A DNA stretch of 64,000 nucleotides, taken from assembly GCF_000832305.1 (NCBI RefSeq), contig NZ_CP010537.1, forward strand, positions 3,782,001 through 3,846,000. Direction: 5' to 3'. Within the stretch, counting starts at the first letter, position 1. Each line of letters opens with the position of its first letter. Source of the stretch: Cupriavidus basilensis (GTDB lineage Bacteria; Pseudomonadota; Gammaproteobacteria; Burkholderiales; Burkholderiaceae). The translations under genes were made by a program, and so were the position numbers. This document shows positions 36,720 to 46,600 of this stretch, piece by piece. A model generated the notes under the pieces. The model worked only from the letters and a program-made list of their open reading frames with translations, was not told where the DNA came from and did not search any database.

Positions 36720-37071
36720 GAGTATCCTCCCGCGTTAGCACAGGTTCCTTGCGAACAAGCCTATCCACAGCCATCTAGTATCAATGGCTGAATGCGTACA
36801 GCGCTAACCCATGCGGCGTCCGGCCCAAGACCGACTCGTCGTCAGCATTGGGCACAGGGAAGCAAAGGGCTTCGCCGCGCGTGGGTGGTTGCCTGCAAGG
36901 TTGGGAAGATTGTTGCCAGGGAGTGTAGTTCTGCTTGTGGCGGCAACGATTGGCGTGCGCCAGCAGAGCGCACGGTTGAAGTGTAGTCAGTTTGTGAGCG
37001 AGTTCAAGGCTACCGTGCGAGATGCTGAGTATAGGCTCAACTATCCACGAAGACGCAAGTGGCAACGCCTG
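36720..37071. other. intergenic region holding repeat copy A
   Basis: No gene is supported. It carries the first copy of a roughly 90-nt repeated hairpin sequence (36901-36986). Confidence 0.5.
36901..36986 (-). repeat. intergenic hairpin repeat, copy A
   Basis: Shares TTGTTGCCAG, GTTCTGCTTG, GGCAACG and TTGGCGTGCGCCAG with the copy at 38245-38352 and, less fully, with 39243-39342. GTTGCC and GGCAAC can pair across the intervening stretch. It is upstream of a minus-strand gene of the local family. Confidence 0.65.
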
Positions 37072-37482
37072 CTAGGGCTCCCGCTCTCCCACTTTCACTA
37101 CGACTGCCGCGACGCCGCCGAACGAAGTTCGCACCACCCGCGTGTCAAAGATGTCACGTGAGAGCCTCCGTTCCGATAGCTCTCGGCTCAACACATTGAG
37201 CGCATCACTGATTGCAGTGTCGCCTTTATTCTCTGGTATTGGCTCCTGCTCATCGACAGGCGGCGTCGTTCCCTCGCTGCCAGCGCACTCTGCAGTCATG
37301 ACAACGCCGGCCTCGATGATGCGGCCAAGTGCCGCGGCCGAGCAACTCACGACAGCCTTGACGGACGCAGGACCTTGCGCGCAGAGCGCTCCAATCGCGC
37401 AAGCCATGCTTTGAGTCAACTCCGGTCTCACCCCAAGCTGCGCGACAAGCTCAGCAGGGAGTTGAGTAATGCTGAAAGTCAT
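37072..37482 (-). CDS. hypothetical protein
   Basis: 136 residues, soluble. The N-terminal half is helical (ELVAQLGVRPELTQSMACAI; SVKAVVSCSAAALGRIIEAG) with several cysteines. A Pro/Glu-rich linker follows, then a C-terminal strand-like region (RVVRTSFGGVAAVVVKVG). No family is recognised. It lies between two members of the local paralogous family in the same orientation. Confidence 0.5.
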   Translation of the reverse strand: MTFSITQLPAELVAQLGVRPELTQSMACAIGALCAQGPASVKAVVSCSAAALGRIIEAGVVMTAECAGSEGTTPPVDEQEPIPENKGDTAISDALNVLSRELSERRLSRDIFDTRVVRTSFGGVAAVVVKVGEREP

Positions 37483-37589
37483 GCAGCTCTCCTGACTAGA
37501 CTACAAGTAACCGCCCGCAATGCGGGACGGAGCGCGGCTTGCTGCCAGGGAAGCGTGGTGCGATAGCACCGCGTAAGCTACAGTCGACG

Positions 37590-37652
37590 CGTGACGCTAT
37601 GCCAATGACTGAGCCAATCACGGAGGAACTGCGGCATGGAGCGCGTTATTGA
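37590..37652 (+). pseudogene. remnant of a MazE-like antitoxin gene (C-terminus)
   Basis: A short in-frame stretch reads RDAMPMTEPITEELRHGARY before TGA 37650-37652. It matches the toxin-binding tail of the genes at 17729-17974 and 38972-39217. The DNA-binding half is missing. It is a third copy reduced to its last 21 codons. Confidence 0.6.
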
Positions 37653-37683
37653 TGATGTTCGTTAACATGATGGGACACCCCCG

Positions 37684-38013
37684 TCATGAAGCATGCTCCG
37701 AGGGAGCAATGTACTCCGTGGTGACATCCCTGGCTTCAGTTACATGATTGTAGGAAGCCCAGAAGTTCCAGACGTACTCTGCATCGCCGTCAACGCCCGG
37801 ACCGCCTGCCAGCAAGTATCTGCGTCCGCTTCTGGTAATGCCTGTTCTGGTCGTGGCATCAAATGACACAATCGCTGAACTCACACGCCCATCCCGATTC
37901 TCCAGGCAGTAGCCTACAAAATGCCGCTCGCTGAGCTCTGTCTCCATAACTCTCCAGTGCCGGAGCGTGAGATGCGGCTGTTCGTCAACGGAGGCAACGG
38001 GCCAAATGGGCAT
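37684..38013 (-). CDS. local-family protein 4
   Basis: 109 residues with the full family core: LTLRHWRVMETELSERHFVG, GRVSSAIVSFDATTRTGITR, RRYLLAGGPGVDGDAEYVW and the end EARDVTTEYIAPSEH. It is the closest match to member 3. A copy of the hairpin repeat (38245-38352) lies about 230 nt upstream. Function unknown. Confidence 0.62.
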   Translation of the reverse strand: MPIWPVASVDEQPHLTLRHWRVMETELSERHFVGYCLENRDGRVSSAIVSFDATTRTGITRSGRRYLLAGGPGVDGDAEYVWNFWASYNHVTEARDVTTEYIAPSEHAS

Positions 38014-38557
38014 AGTAGCTTCTCCTTTGTCACAAGGAAAATACGATGAGTTGCCGGGAGTACTACACTGCTACCTGTGTTCGCACGGAATCGGCGATAG
38101 GCAGGATTACCAGCAAGTACACCCGCGCGCATCGACGCAACACACGTTTCCCCGCCAGCGAAGTTACTCGCGGCAAATGGAAAGACGCGCAGTGACGCAT
38201 ATCGGCGCGCAACAGGCCTGAGCTTGGAGCGCGTGCGTGCGTTGGTTGGGAGATTTGTTGCCAGTTTATAGTTCTGCTTGTAGCGGCAACGTTTGGCGTG
38301 CGCCAGCGGGGGCGCGTGACTGCAGTGTAGGTCGTCTGCCGGGAGATGCAAGGCCGCGCGGAGATAGGCGCCCAGGACTTCCGCCGACGCTGAAGTGCGG
38401 TTAGGTTGAGTGCATCCTGACAAGGTGCGCCGTTGGACAAACGTAATGGGAACCATTGCCTGCAAGGCTCGATAGCTACTTGCAGATGCAGCTGGCGGTC
38501 CCTTTTGGCGGTCGCCCTCGTAGGCCACGTCTTCGGACACTACACTGTAGCTAGGCA
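38014..38557. other. intergenic region holding repeat copy B
   Basis: No gene is supported. It contains the second hairpin-repeat copy and should hold promoters for both the minus-strand gene on its left and the plus-strand HTH gene on its right. Confidence 0.5.
38245..38352 (-). repeat. intergenic hairpin repeat, copy B
   Basis: The most complete copy. It shares TTGTTGCCAG, AGTTCTGCTTGT, GGCAACG and TTGGCGTGCGCCAG with copy A, and GCGCGTGAC, AGTGTAG and TGCCGGGAGATGCAAG with copy C. Located upstream of local-family member 4. Confidence 0.65.
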
Positions 38558-38926
38558 ATGGAGAGAACGATGATATGCCACTCCGCCACGCAGCCGCCCG
38601 GAGACGCGCTGCTGACCATCGCCGAAGTTGCTGCCCGGCTCGAAGTCAGCCGACCGTATGTCTCAATGCTTTGCGAAGCAGGTAAGCTGGGTGAGGTCGT
38701 TGTGACTGGCGACGGACGTCGGCGCATCCGAGCGTCCGCCGTGGAGGCTTGCCTGGCTGCACGAGTCAAACAGTCCGAGGGAGCACCGTCTCCTCGCCGA
38801 GCAGGAGTTGACTCTGGGCGCTACGACCACCCCGATGAGCACTTCCGGAGCAAGATTCGCCAGAATGAGGCTGCCAAGCCGGAGGAACCGTCCTCTGCTC
38901 GGACCGCTCCAAAATCGCGTTCGTGA
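38558..38926 (+). CDS. excisionase-like HTH DNA-binding protein
   Basis: 122 residues. Residues about 17-70 form an HTH-17/MerR-like winged helix (LLTIAEVAARLEVSRPYVSM, then a wing GDGRRRIRASAVEACLAAR). The C-terminal 45 residues are basic and disordered. Such proteins act as excisionases or as DNA-binding antitoxins paired with a downstream PIN toxin; no toxin follows here. The gene is convergent with the mazE-like gene. Confidence 0.75.
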   Translation: MERTMICHSATQPPGDALLTIAEVAARLEVSRPYVSMLCEAGKLGEVVVTGDGRRRIRASAVEACLAARVKQSEGAPSPRRAGVDSGRYDHPDEHFRSKIRQNEAAKPEEPSSARTAPKSRS

Positions 38927-38971
38927 CGCCGCCAACAAAAATTGGGGCTCGCTTTGAGGAGACAAGTGCCA

Positions 38972-39217
38972 TCAGTAACGCGCTCTGCGCCGCAGTTCTT
39001 CCACGACAGACTCGGTCATTGGCATCGCCTGACGCATTGCCTCCAGCTCCTGCGCGAAGGCCCTGCGGTTCCATTTTGCGGCGCAAACGTTGATGCCGCC
39101 GTCCGCAGTCAGCGTGACCTGCACTCGGTCCCCCTCCTTGAGGCCTAGGAGCCGAACGTAATCGGCGGGGATACGTAGCGCGAGACTGTTTCCCAGTTTC
39201 GCGATTCGCACGTACAT
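38972..39217 (-). CDS. AbrB/MazE-like antitoxin, orphan (second copy)
   Basis: 81 residues. AbrB/MazE domain (KLGNSLALRIPADYVRLLGL KEGDRVQV, then DGGINV) with the toxin-binding tail WNRRAFAQELEAMRQAMPMT, ESVVEELRRRARY. It is about as long as the copy at 17729 and aligns with it throughout. No toxin gene is adjacent; the next minus-strand gene downstream belongs to another family. The third hairpin-repeat copy lies directly upstream. Confidence 0.82.
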   Translation of the reverse strand: MYVRIAKLGNSLALRIPADYVRLLGLKEGDRVQVTLTADGGINVCAAKWNRRAFAQELEAMRQAMPMTESVVEELRRRARY

Positions 39218-39242
39218 CGTCTCGTCCTTGAGCTACACGTGA

Positions 39243-39342
39243 GTGGGGAAATTTGTCGCCAGAATGTTGTTCTGCTTGGTGGCGGGAGGGTTGGCGCCGC
39301 AGGTGCGCGTGACCCAGTGTAGAGCGTTTGCCGGGAGATGCA
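39243..39342 (-). repeat. intergenic hairpin repeat, copy C
   Basis: The most diverged copy (TTGTCGCCAG, GTTCTGCTTGGTGGCG, GCGCGTGACC, AGTGTAG, TGCCGGGAGATGCAAG). It begins 25 nt upstream of the start of the mazE-like gene, placing it where a promoter or operator would be. Confidence 0.6.
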
Positions 39343-39467
39343 AGTCCAACAAGAACCAGGTGCGGTACAGCTTGCGGGCGGCGTCAAATTTGGACCCCGA
39401 GTTCGCTTTGCACGCAACAGGATTCGTGATTCGAGAGCTTGGCTGGGGGCGCTGACCTTTCGTCCAG

Positions 39468-39611
39468 CTACTTGGCGAGGTATTTATAGGGCAACCAGGC
39501 CACGTCCTCGAAAACGGTCTCCGGGCCAGCGCGATGCTCAATGTTCCAAACTTGTCCAGCAGCCTCTTGGCGAGTTCGGGAGTAGCCATCCCAGCCAAAA
39601 TACTTGGCCAT
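39468..39611 (-). CDS. 47-residue protein at the end of the STAND operon
   Basis: ATG 39611, stop 39468-39470. It begins MAKYFGWDGYSRTRQEAAGQ and continues with VWNIEHRAGPETVFEDVAWL and PYKYLAK. The composition is very protein-like: aromatic, acidic and basic residues are mixed, with no repeats. It begins 12 nt after the stop of the DUF4365 gene on the same strand, so it is probably the third cistron of that operon. No family is recognised; a small regulator or inhibitor is possible. Confidence 0.5.
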   Translation of the reverse strand: MAKYFGWDGYSRTRQEAAGQVWNIEHRAGPETVFEDVAWLPYKYLAK

Positions 39612-39623
39612 AAACTCCGGGGC

Positions 39624-42600
39624 TCACGGAAAAGATTTTGACCGAGTTGACCGCAAATTGATAAGGGCACGGGTGTACGCTTCGTTGAATCGCTCGTAGT
39701 CAGCGGTGCCGCCAGTGAGCCCTGAAAGCATCGCGTCACGAGAGCGGCTTGCGGCCTCCGACTTTTGAGCTACATGGTCTATGCCCGCGCAGCAGTGGGC
39801 CATCGTTTCAATGGCCTCCCTCTCACGCTGTTCGTCCATCCGGTCGCCATGCTCAAATTCGGTGACTGCGTTGTATACAGCCCAGAAACGGCGTGCCATG
39901 TCTTGAGTGATTTTCTTCGATTGACGAGCGGCCGTGGCGACAAGTAACGCAAGCCGCTGGATGGGCGTAGTCTCGCCAGCATCTACGCGAAGCCTCGCCT
40001 TTCCGAGCCACAGGCCGACGATTGCGGATATCGCCGTTAGGTTGTTCTCCTTCTCGGCGATAAGGTCCGCCAACAGAGCAGACGCATGGGCCGCGATGTC
40101 GATATAGGGTTTTCTGACATTCCAGATACCCTCGAAAATCGCTGTACAGGTATCACTGCCCCGGATTGCGTCAATAGCGCTGCTGGCACTTTTTGCCTCT
40201 CCTGCATTGGTGGGAAGGCTCGCAAGCAGGTAGCGAGGTGTGATAGCAATTCCAACGTTCCATGAGCACAAAAGCCCAAGTTTCTCGCTCACCTGTTGCG
40301 GTGTCATTAACCCCATCTCGTCAGCGATTGCCAGCAGGTCAAGCGTACAGAGCCCTCGAGCAGCCGTTTCCTCCGATTCCGTTGCATAGATACGCAATAG
40401 CGCATCGTCCGAGTAAATCCAATACCTGCCCAACTGAGCAAGGCTGCGCGTATCCTCAGTGAGCAACCTTCCTATCGGACCAGATTCCTCCGCCGGCGTA
40501 TGGTTCACCGGCTGCTGAATTTTCTCGAATCGGCGCTTGAGTTCCTCAATCAGCTTCGTGTAGCGTTGTCGGACAAACGACCCTGTTATCGGCGAAGCGC
40601 TCTGTTGAATCTCCAGCAGAGTCGCCTGGCTAATCGCGATAACAGGAAAAATCTCAAATAGCACGTCAAACAGCTCTAAGTCTTGCAGGACAAAGAGCGC
40701 GGTAAGGTCGAGGAGCGGTACCGCCGTTGCGACATCGTGACGAGCACGCGGAGTCCATGTACCCGCAATCATTGACAGGTGGTACTGCAGCGCATCCTTC
40801 TTTGACTTCTTTCCAATCTCCCAGAGTTCCCCGATGTCGCGAACGTTCACCAGGATGGCCCGTGGCCGCCAGGCGTAGGGGATTGGTAGGTCACCGCGAC
40901 CAAGTTCCCTTTCTGTTTTTGTCTGCCAAGCGCGCCGCTCCTCGTAGTTACCCAGCACCTCCTTAAGCATGCGCTCGATGTCATGGAAAGTGGGATTCTC
41001 CGGCAGCGTGCCGTGACGCAATATGCGGGACTCAGGCCAGCGGTCCGTAAAGGCCGTCATACGCCGCTGGAATTCGGCAGCCCTCTCTGGTGAAAATGGG
41101 ACATCGCCACGTATCGTCGCCGTTAGGAATGTTCCGAGAAACTGCCCCTCGGCAACTTCGTCATTTTGGTCGACATTCCGCCCCATTTCCCACGCAACCT
41201 CTATTGCTCGCTGGCTCCCAGGCTCTTTCGTATGAAGCAGCGTGAACAGCAGCCGCAGACAATCGACGCGTCGTGCTCTATCGACCTCTTGGTCAAGAAG
41301 TCGCTCCGCAAGTTCTAGGGCCTCATCTATAAAACCACACCGCGTCACGATGTTGACATACGTGTCGACCGCTAGTCGGTCAGAGACATTGCTATCGAGA
41401 AGCTTACGGACCTCGGTAAGGGCCTCGGCAGTCCGACCAAGTTTGTCGAGTGCGAACGCCTTGATGGCAGAGAAGCGACCGATATGTGCGAATCTTTCGA
41501 TTGCCCGATTAGCAACAAACAGCAAGTCGTCCCACTTGGCAAGCGTCGCGTACGCTTGCGCTAGCACGAACTCTCCTTCAATCGAAAGCTGCTGGAGCTC
41601 ACGAATCCGTGCCGAGATGTCTATACAGAATTCTGCTTCGTTGTGCTTAGTCGCGTCGAGTAAGTGAAACAGCTGGAAGGCGATGGCCTTGGGCTTCCCT
41701 TGTTCTTCATAGTCGACCATCAACCGCTTCAGGGCCTCATCTTTGGCCAACACGTTACGTGCAGTCGCACGGAAATAGCCAAGAATTGCTACATGGCTCG
41801 CCCACTGTGGCTTGCTTCGCAACCGAGTGGCCAGAGCTTCAGCTCGGTCTGCAAGGAAGAGAGTATCGCCAGACAGGACGCCAAGTGCCAAAGACACTGG
41901 ATACAGGTCATGGTCCTGGGGCAGCGAGTCACATGCGCCTTCAACTTCTTCCAAGCACGGGCGGTATCTCTTCGTCTGATGCAGTATGCCGATTCGCTTG
42001 AAAATGCGCTCTGCCGAATCTGGTCGGCGCTGATTCGCCAGAAGAGCTGCGTCGTAATCTTCGAGATGAATTGCCAGCATCTCGAGCGCCCACTGCATTG
42101 TGGGTAACGTTGGACGAGCCTCAGCCGCCTCTTTAGCCGCATCAATAGTCTCCTCCGCCCTCCCCAACATAAGAGCGGCAGCTGCCCATATGTCCGCGAG
42201 AAACTCCAGGTTGCCCGACCAGCCAGCCCGACGTAGCAAGTCGATAGCTGTTTGTACATCATTCCACACTGCCTGCAATCGTGTGACGTCGAGGTCAGCG
42301 GGTCCGGTCATCGACGCGATAAAAATTTCACCGACAACCTCGCGCGTTGAAGGCATTGACAGCCTGAAGTTAGCGCGGGCTCGCAGAATATGAAACAGCT
42401 GCTGGCTATGCAAATCAAGCTGCTTCTGGGCGATGCCTTCATCGCAAACGCGTACGACCTCCTCGTGCTTGCCCTCTAAGCCGGCAACGATAGCGCGGGT
42501 ATTAAGCGCATCCCTGCGAGGGAGCGTGTCCAGCAGTTCGGCGGCTCCGTCGAAGTCTCCTTCAATCGCCATTAGGCGAGCGAGAGTCGCCTTGACGTCT

Positions 42601-43613
42601 GGAGCGTCCGTCTGCAAGCGCGCTTTGAGGTCAGATACGTCGCATTGCTTTTCGGGTTGATACCTGAGCGAAAGTTCCGCCTCGACCCAAGCGGTCAAGT
42701 ATCTAGGAGCATCACCGGAATGCCGGCAGGCCAGCGCATAGTCAGCCGTGGCCTGGGTTTCGTCCGAACTGCGAGAGTGCAATCTCCCACGACAGTACAG
42801 GTACTCCGCCTTCTCAAGCGGCGTCATACCGTCGAAATATGGCTCCAGCGTTTCCAGAAGCACAGATGCTTTGTCAATCGCACCGATGGCAAGGCGCCGG
42901 CCGACCTCATCTAGTTTTCCAGCGATGGAATCGCGAGGAGCCGTCGGCCATGGTGTAGTCACCGGTGACGCCATGACCTCGAGCAACGTCCCGCTGTACT
43001 GCGCAAGACCCGTAGCCACGCCCTCAAGAAGAGTGGCGCGCTCGTCCGGAGCCGCCGACGGCAGCTTGGCTTCCACCACTTCGTCCAAAGTCGTCGCAAC
43101 CTTGTGAAGGCGAAGGTTGGCATCGACGTCGGCACGCAGGTCCGTCTCCTCGGTCAGCTGATTCGCGACAGGTACCCGAACCGTTAGACTGTCAGATTCA
43201 GATTTGTCCCGACCATCCTTGCGAAATCGTTTCAGCTCTTCGTGAATCCATACATAAAATGCTGGACACGCGGGAGCACTCTTGAGGTCTACGCTGAGGT
43301 CACAGTACACGAGGAGAATCGGCTCCGTAACTCGCGCGTAGTAGTTCACCGTACTTCTACTGAGGGATATCGAGTAGAACTCACCGGATACGTTTATCGC
43401 GGGCGATTCGCTCCCTTTGAGTTGAACGTGGAAAGCGGCAACGTAGCGCTCGCCATCCACAAGTTGGACGTGGTAGTCGAGGCCAACGTCGTCAGTACCT
43501 TCCAACGACCGCGCGCGCCAAGTCTCAGGGTGACGTGCAGAGAAGCATTTGTTCGCTCGCTGCCCAATTCGTTGGGCTTCACTTTCCTTCGGAAGGGCTG
43601 CTTCGTGCGACAT
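39624..43613 (-). CDS. DUF4365 nuclease-like, TPR and PIN-like multidomain protein
   Basis: 1329 residues from ATG 43613; the frame can extend to 43709, overlapping the upstream gene, but similarity starts at MSHEAALPKE. Residues 1-150 are a DUF4365 domain of nuclease type (DDVGLDYHVQLVD near 41-53, AFHVQLKG at 60-67: D...QxK). A helical repeat array of TPR character (about 220-900) follows. The C-terminal part has a PIN-like core (PLLDLTALFVLQDLELFDVL, then ISQATLLEIQQ, and later YWIYSDDALLRIYA). Two nuclease-type folds flank a repeat sensor. It follows the STAND NTPase gene by 79 nt and is presumably co-expressed. Confidence 0.72.
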   Translation of the reverse strand: MSHEAALPKESEAQRIGQRANKCFSARHPETWRARSLEGTDDVGLDYHVQLVDGERYVAAFHVQLKGSESPAINVSGEFYSISLSRSTVNYYARVTEPILLVYCDLSVDLKSAPACPAFYVWIHEELKRFRKDGRDKSESDSLTVRVPVANQLTEETDLRADVDANLRLHKVATTLDEVVEAKLPSAAPDERATLLEGVATGLAQYSGTLLEVMASPVTTPWPTAPRDSIAGKLDEVGRRLAIGAIDKASVLLETLEPYFDGMTPLEKAEYLYCRGRLHSRSSDETQATADYALACRHSGDAPRYLTAWVEAELSLRYQPEKQCDVSDLKARLQTDAPDVKATLARLMAIEGDFDGAAELLDTLPRRDALNTRAIVAGLEGKHEEVVRVCDEGIAQKQLDLHSQQLFHILRARANFRLSMPSTREVVGEIFIASMTGPADLDVTRLQAVWNDVQTAIDLLRRAGWSGNLEFLADIWAAAALMLGRAEETIDAAKEAAEARPTLPTMQWALEMLAIHLEDYDAALLANQRRPDSAERIFKRIGILHQTKRYRPCLEEVEGACDSLPQDHDLYPVSLALGVLSGDTLFLADRAEALATRLRSKPQWASHVAILGYFRATARNVLAKDEALKRLMVDYEEQGKPKAIAFQLFHLLDATKHNEAEFCIDISARIRELQQLSIEGEFVLAQAYATLAKWDDLLFVANRAIERFAHIGRFSAIKAFALDKLGRTAEALTEVRKLLDSNVSDRLAVDTYVNIVTRCGFIDEALELAERLLDQEVDRARRVDCLRLLFTLLHTKEPGSQRAIEVAWEMGRNVDQNDEVAEGQFLGTFLTATIRGDVPFSPERAAEFQRRMTAFTDRWPESRILRHGTLPENPTFHDIERMLKEVLGNYEERRAWQTKTERELGRGDLPIPYAWRPRAILVNVRDIGELWEIGKKSKKDALQYHLSMIAGTWTPRARHDVATAVPLLDLTALFVLQDLELFDVLFEIFPVIAISQATLLEIQQSASPITGSFVRQRYTKLIEELKRRFEKIQQPVNHTPAEESGPIGRLLTEDTRSLAQLGRYWIYSDDALLRIYATESEETAARGLCTLDLLAIADEMGLMTPQQVSEKLGLLCSWNVGIAITPRYLLASLPTNAGEAKSASSAIDAIRGSDTCTAIFEGIWNVRKPYIDIAAHASALLADLIAEKENNLTAISAIVGLWLGKARLRVDAGETTPIQRLALLVATAARQSKKITQDMARRFWAVYNAVTEFEHGDRMDEQREREAIETMAHCCAGIDHVAQKSEAASRSRDAMLSGLTGGTADYERFNEAYTRALINLRSTRSKSFP

Positions 43614-43692
43614 GGGCTTTAGGTAATCGGTGGAGATTGCAGGGGACTGGTGTAGAGCGCAGAACTTATTCGGGTAGGTTCGTCGCGTCGCC

Positions 43693-46600
43693 CTAGAAGG
43701 TGCAGTCAAAGACGAATGGGCTTAACAGCGTAGTTTCCGATGAAGCCTCGTCGCACGCGGAAGATATGACCCTTAGGCATTCCTCTGCGGTTCCGCTCGG
43801 TACAAGCCTTCGGGCAACTTTCTTCCGGCGGTCATCGTCAGACCAAGTGTCACACATGAACCACATGACAAGATATATTCCGACACCGGTACCGAATGCG
43901 TTCATATAGTTATCGCGCAACTGTGAGGCTGGCGCAGACAGCAGGTCATCGTTCCAGCAACCTTTGACTTCAATCACTACTCGGATAGGTCGCTGCACGT
44001 CACCGCCTGTCGCAGCTGACACTTCGACAAGAATGTCCGTTCTCTCGCCGATGCCGGTGGGGCTGTGCGACCGCACTTGAACTTCGCGATTCACAATTGC
44101 TCCTCGTGTCGAGAGGCGGTCGCGCAATTCTATGGTCAACCAGTCACAAAGCCGAGGTTCGTGCTTCGGACGTTTGGAAGCTTCGTCCCAAAGGAAATAG
44201 ACGGCAGGTTGTGCCGAATGCCCCGAGATTTTCTCTGCGATTAGCACAAGCTCGCCTACCACGGCTAGGTGGAGTTCGCGCTCAGTTCGGACAACCCTGC
44301 CCTTGGCAATGCCCAAGGCCGCTAAGGCCTCTTGCACATCATATGGAATCCAGGAATCGCGAACGGCCTTTTGCTCAGCATCGTGCAAAAGAGATGCAAT
44401 CCACATTCGGTCAGGATAACGCTCCGAAATTCTTTGGAGAGCAGCGATACTTTCACGACTGGCCAGTTCGCGCAGACTATAGAGGCAGGCATTTCTAAAG
44501 TGTTGTACATAGTGCTGCCACTTGACGATGCCTCCGTAGGCGATATCAGACGAAGAGGGATAGTCCCCCTCCAGTATCTCGAAAATCTGCTCCGTGACTT
44601 CGGCATCAATGAGCAGCAGGGGCACAGCATGACCCGAAACCGAGACTTGCATTTCTGCCGCTAGTGCCGCTACGGCTTGCGGCAAGGCGCGCAGGCGTAG
44701 CCAAATGGAGTTGAGCATGCGCTCGGGCTTTCGTCGTGCCAGCAGGGCCATACAACTTGTAGCGAACGGCACTGACAAGTCCGGCAGAGTATCAACGCGA
44801 GCGACCAATGAGTTAATTGCCGCTGCTTGACTGCCGTTCTTATCCAGAAACTTGCACAACGCTAAGAATGCGGATTCACTTTGCAGCGTTGGTAGCAGCA
44901 CTTCTAGTTGCCGTCGCAGCGGTTGGGGCATGAACCCTTCGGCAAAATCGGGGAGGCGTGCCAAGTCGGCTTTCAGATATTGATGGCACACATCCGAAAG
45001 GATTTGCATCATGTCGTCAGGAGAATGCCTTAACGCCATGTCCAGCAACCGGTTGATAACGGCGCGAGGTTGCCCGTCGAGATTGTATCGTGCGACGCCA
45101 CGAGCCCATTTCACCAGCAAGTCCATGAAACCAGTTGAACCATGCAGATTCATTGTATGCAGCAATACTAGGGCCGCGATGCCTCCGTCCTCCTGCTGAT
45201 GCGATTGATTGGGCGCCAAGTCTCGTTCAACTGGCCCAGCATCCCGTAGATACGCAGCGGCGCAAGTACATATTCGTCTTTGGACCCCTTCGTCCAGCGT
45301 TGCCCATAACGGGGAGGTCGTAACTTCACACGAGAACGTGTAATAGCCGAGAAAGTCTTCTTCGAAACGAAGATACGACAGCATGTTGAGCCACTCCCAC
45401 GTATCTCCGCTCTCAGCTCGCGTGAGCGCTGCTAATAGAAGTTCGAGTGAACTTCCCTTGGGAGCCGTCGGGGGTGAAGGAGTGTCAAGCCTACGCATAA
45501 GCGCAAGCGTCTCCCTAGCCTTGTTTGCCTTGTCCGAGTTGAGCACGACAGCGTCGATGTAATCAGTACTGACGTCAGCAAGCAGGGCATCGCGAACTTT
45601 GGCGTGGGGGCCAGCTGACTCAAGCAGCCACTCGCGAACAGTTCCGTCACCGTCACCCAGATATCCGAGTATGAGGTTGGCGATTATCCTCCGCTGGAAT
45701 TCGGAGTGAGTGGCCCGTTCGTATGTAGCAATCAGGTATGCTCCGTCAGTCTCGGTGAGCAGGCCAGTTCCGTATCGTAATATTCCCGCTGCAGACCGAG
45801 GATTGCCGGTCGCCCCATCTAAGATGGATTCGAAGACTTTTAGCCGACGCTCAGGGCGTTCGGCGAGCTCGAGACCCTTGTCGAATTCTGATGTTTCTCG
45901 CGAGGTAGATAGCCGGTGGTGATTTGACAACGCAAGCCAAGCCACTTTTCCAAATTCATACCAGTACTCGTCTGACGACATGACCATGAGCGCCGCTTTG
46001 CCGAACATGTGGAAAACGAAGTCCTCCCAACTGTGTTCAAGATGTTCGCGACTAAATTCCAAGTGCAGCCATCCCAGCACATGCGGCATATCGCTGGACA
46101 GCGTGCCTAAATCTTGAAGTCTATACAAAGCGTGCGCATATGCGCCGGAATGATTCGAGTTCTTTCGCTGCTGAACGTGCTCGATGAGCGAGCCTAAGGT
46201 GTCTCCGATGTCAAGGGCGCAGTGAAGCGCAATTCCTTTCAACTCATCGTCGACGTCTTCAGTGCAACCACCTTTCATCAACGGAATGATTTCCTTCTTT
46301 GCAAGCTGGGACTGAGAATCCCTGATGGCATTCGCCGCGCTTTGTCTTAGCTCGTAGTCTTCCGCCGCATCAAGTGCAATTGAAACTAGCGATGGAATCT
46401 GGTCTACATGTCCGCACGCGGAAGCCACATCGGCGGCAAATTGGCGCAAAGCACCAACTCGACTCTTATCACCAAGGATTTTCAGCAGCTTCTCGAGCAA
46501 CGATGGGTGAGCCAGCTTCGAGTATGACCGTATAAGTTTGTAGTCGTAGATGGGATATCTACGTCGTTCAATCAAGTGGGTAAGCTCATCAAAAATCTTC

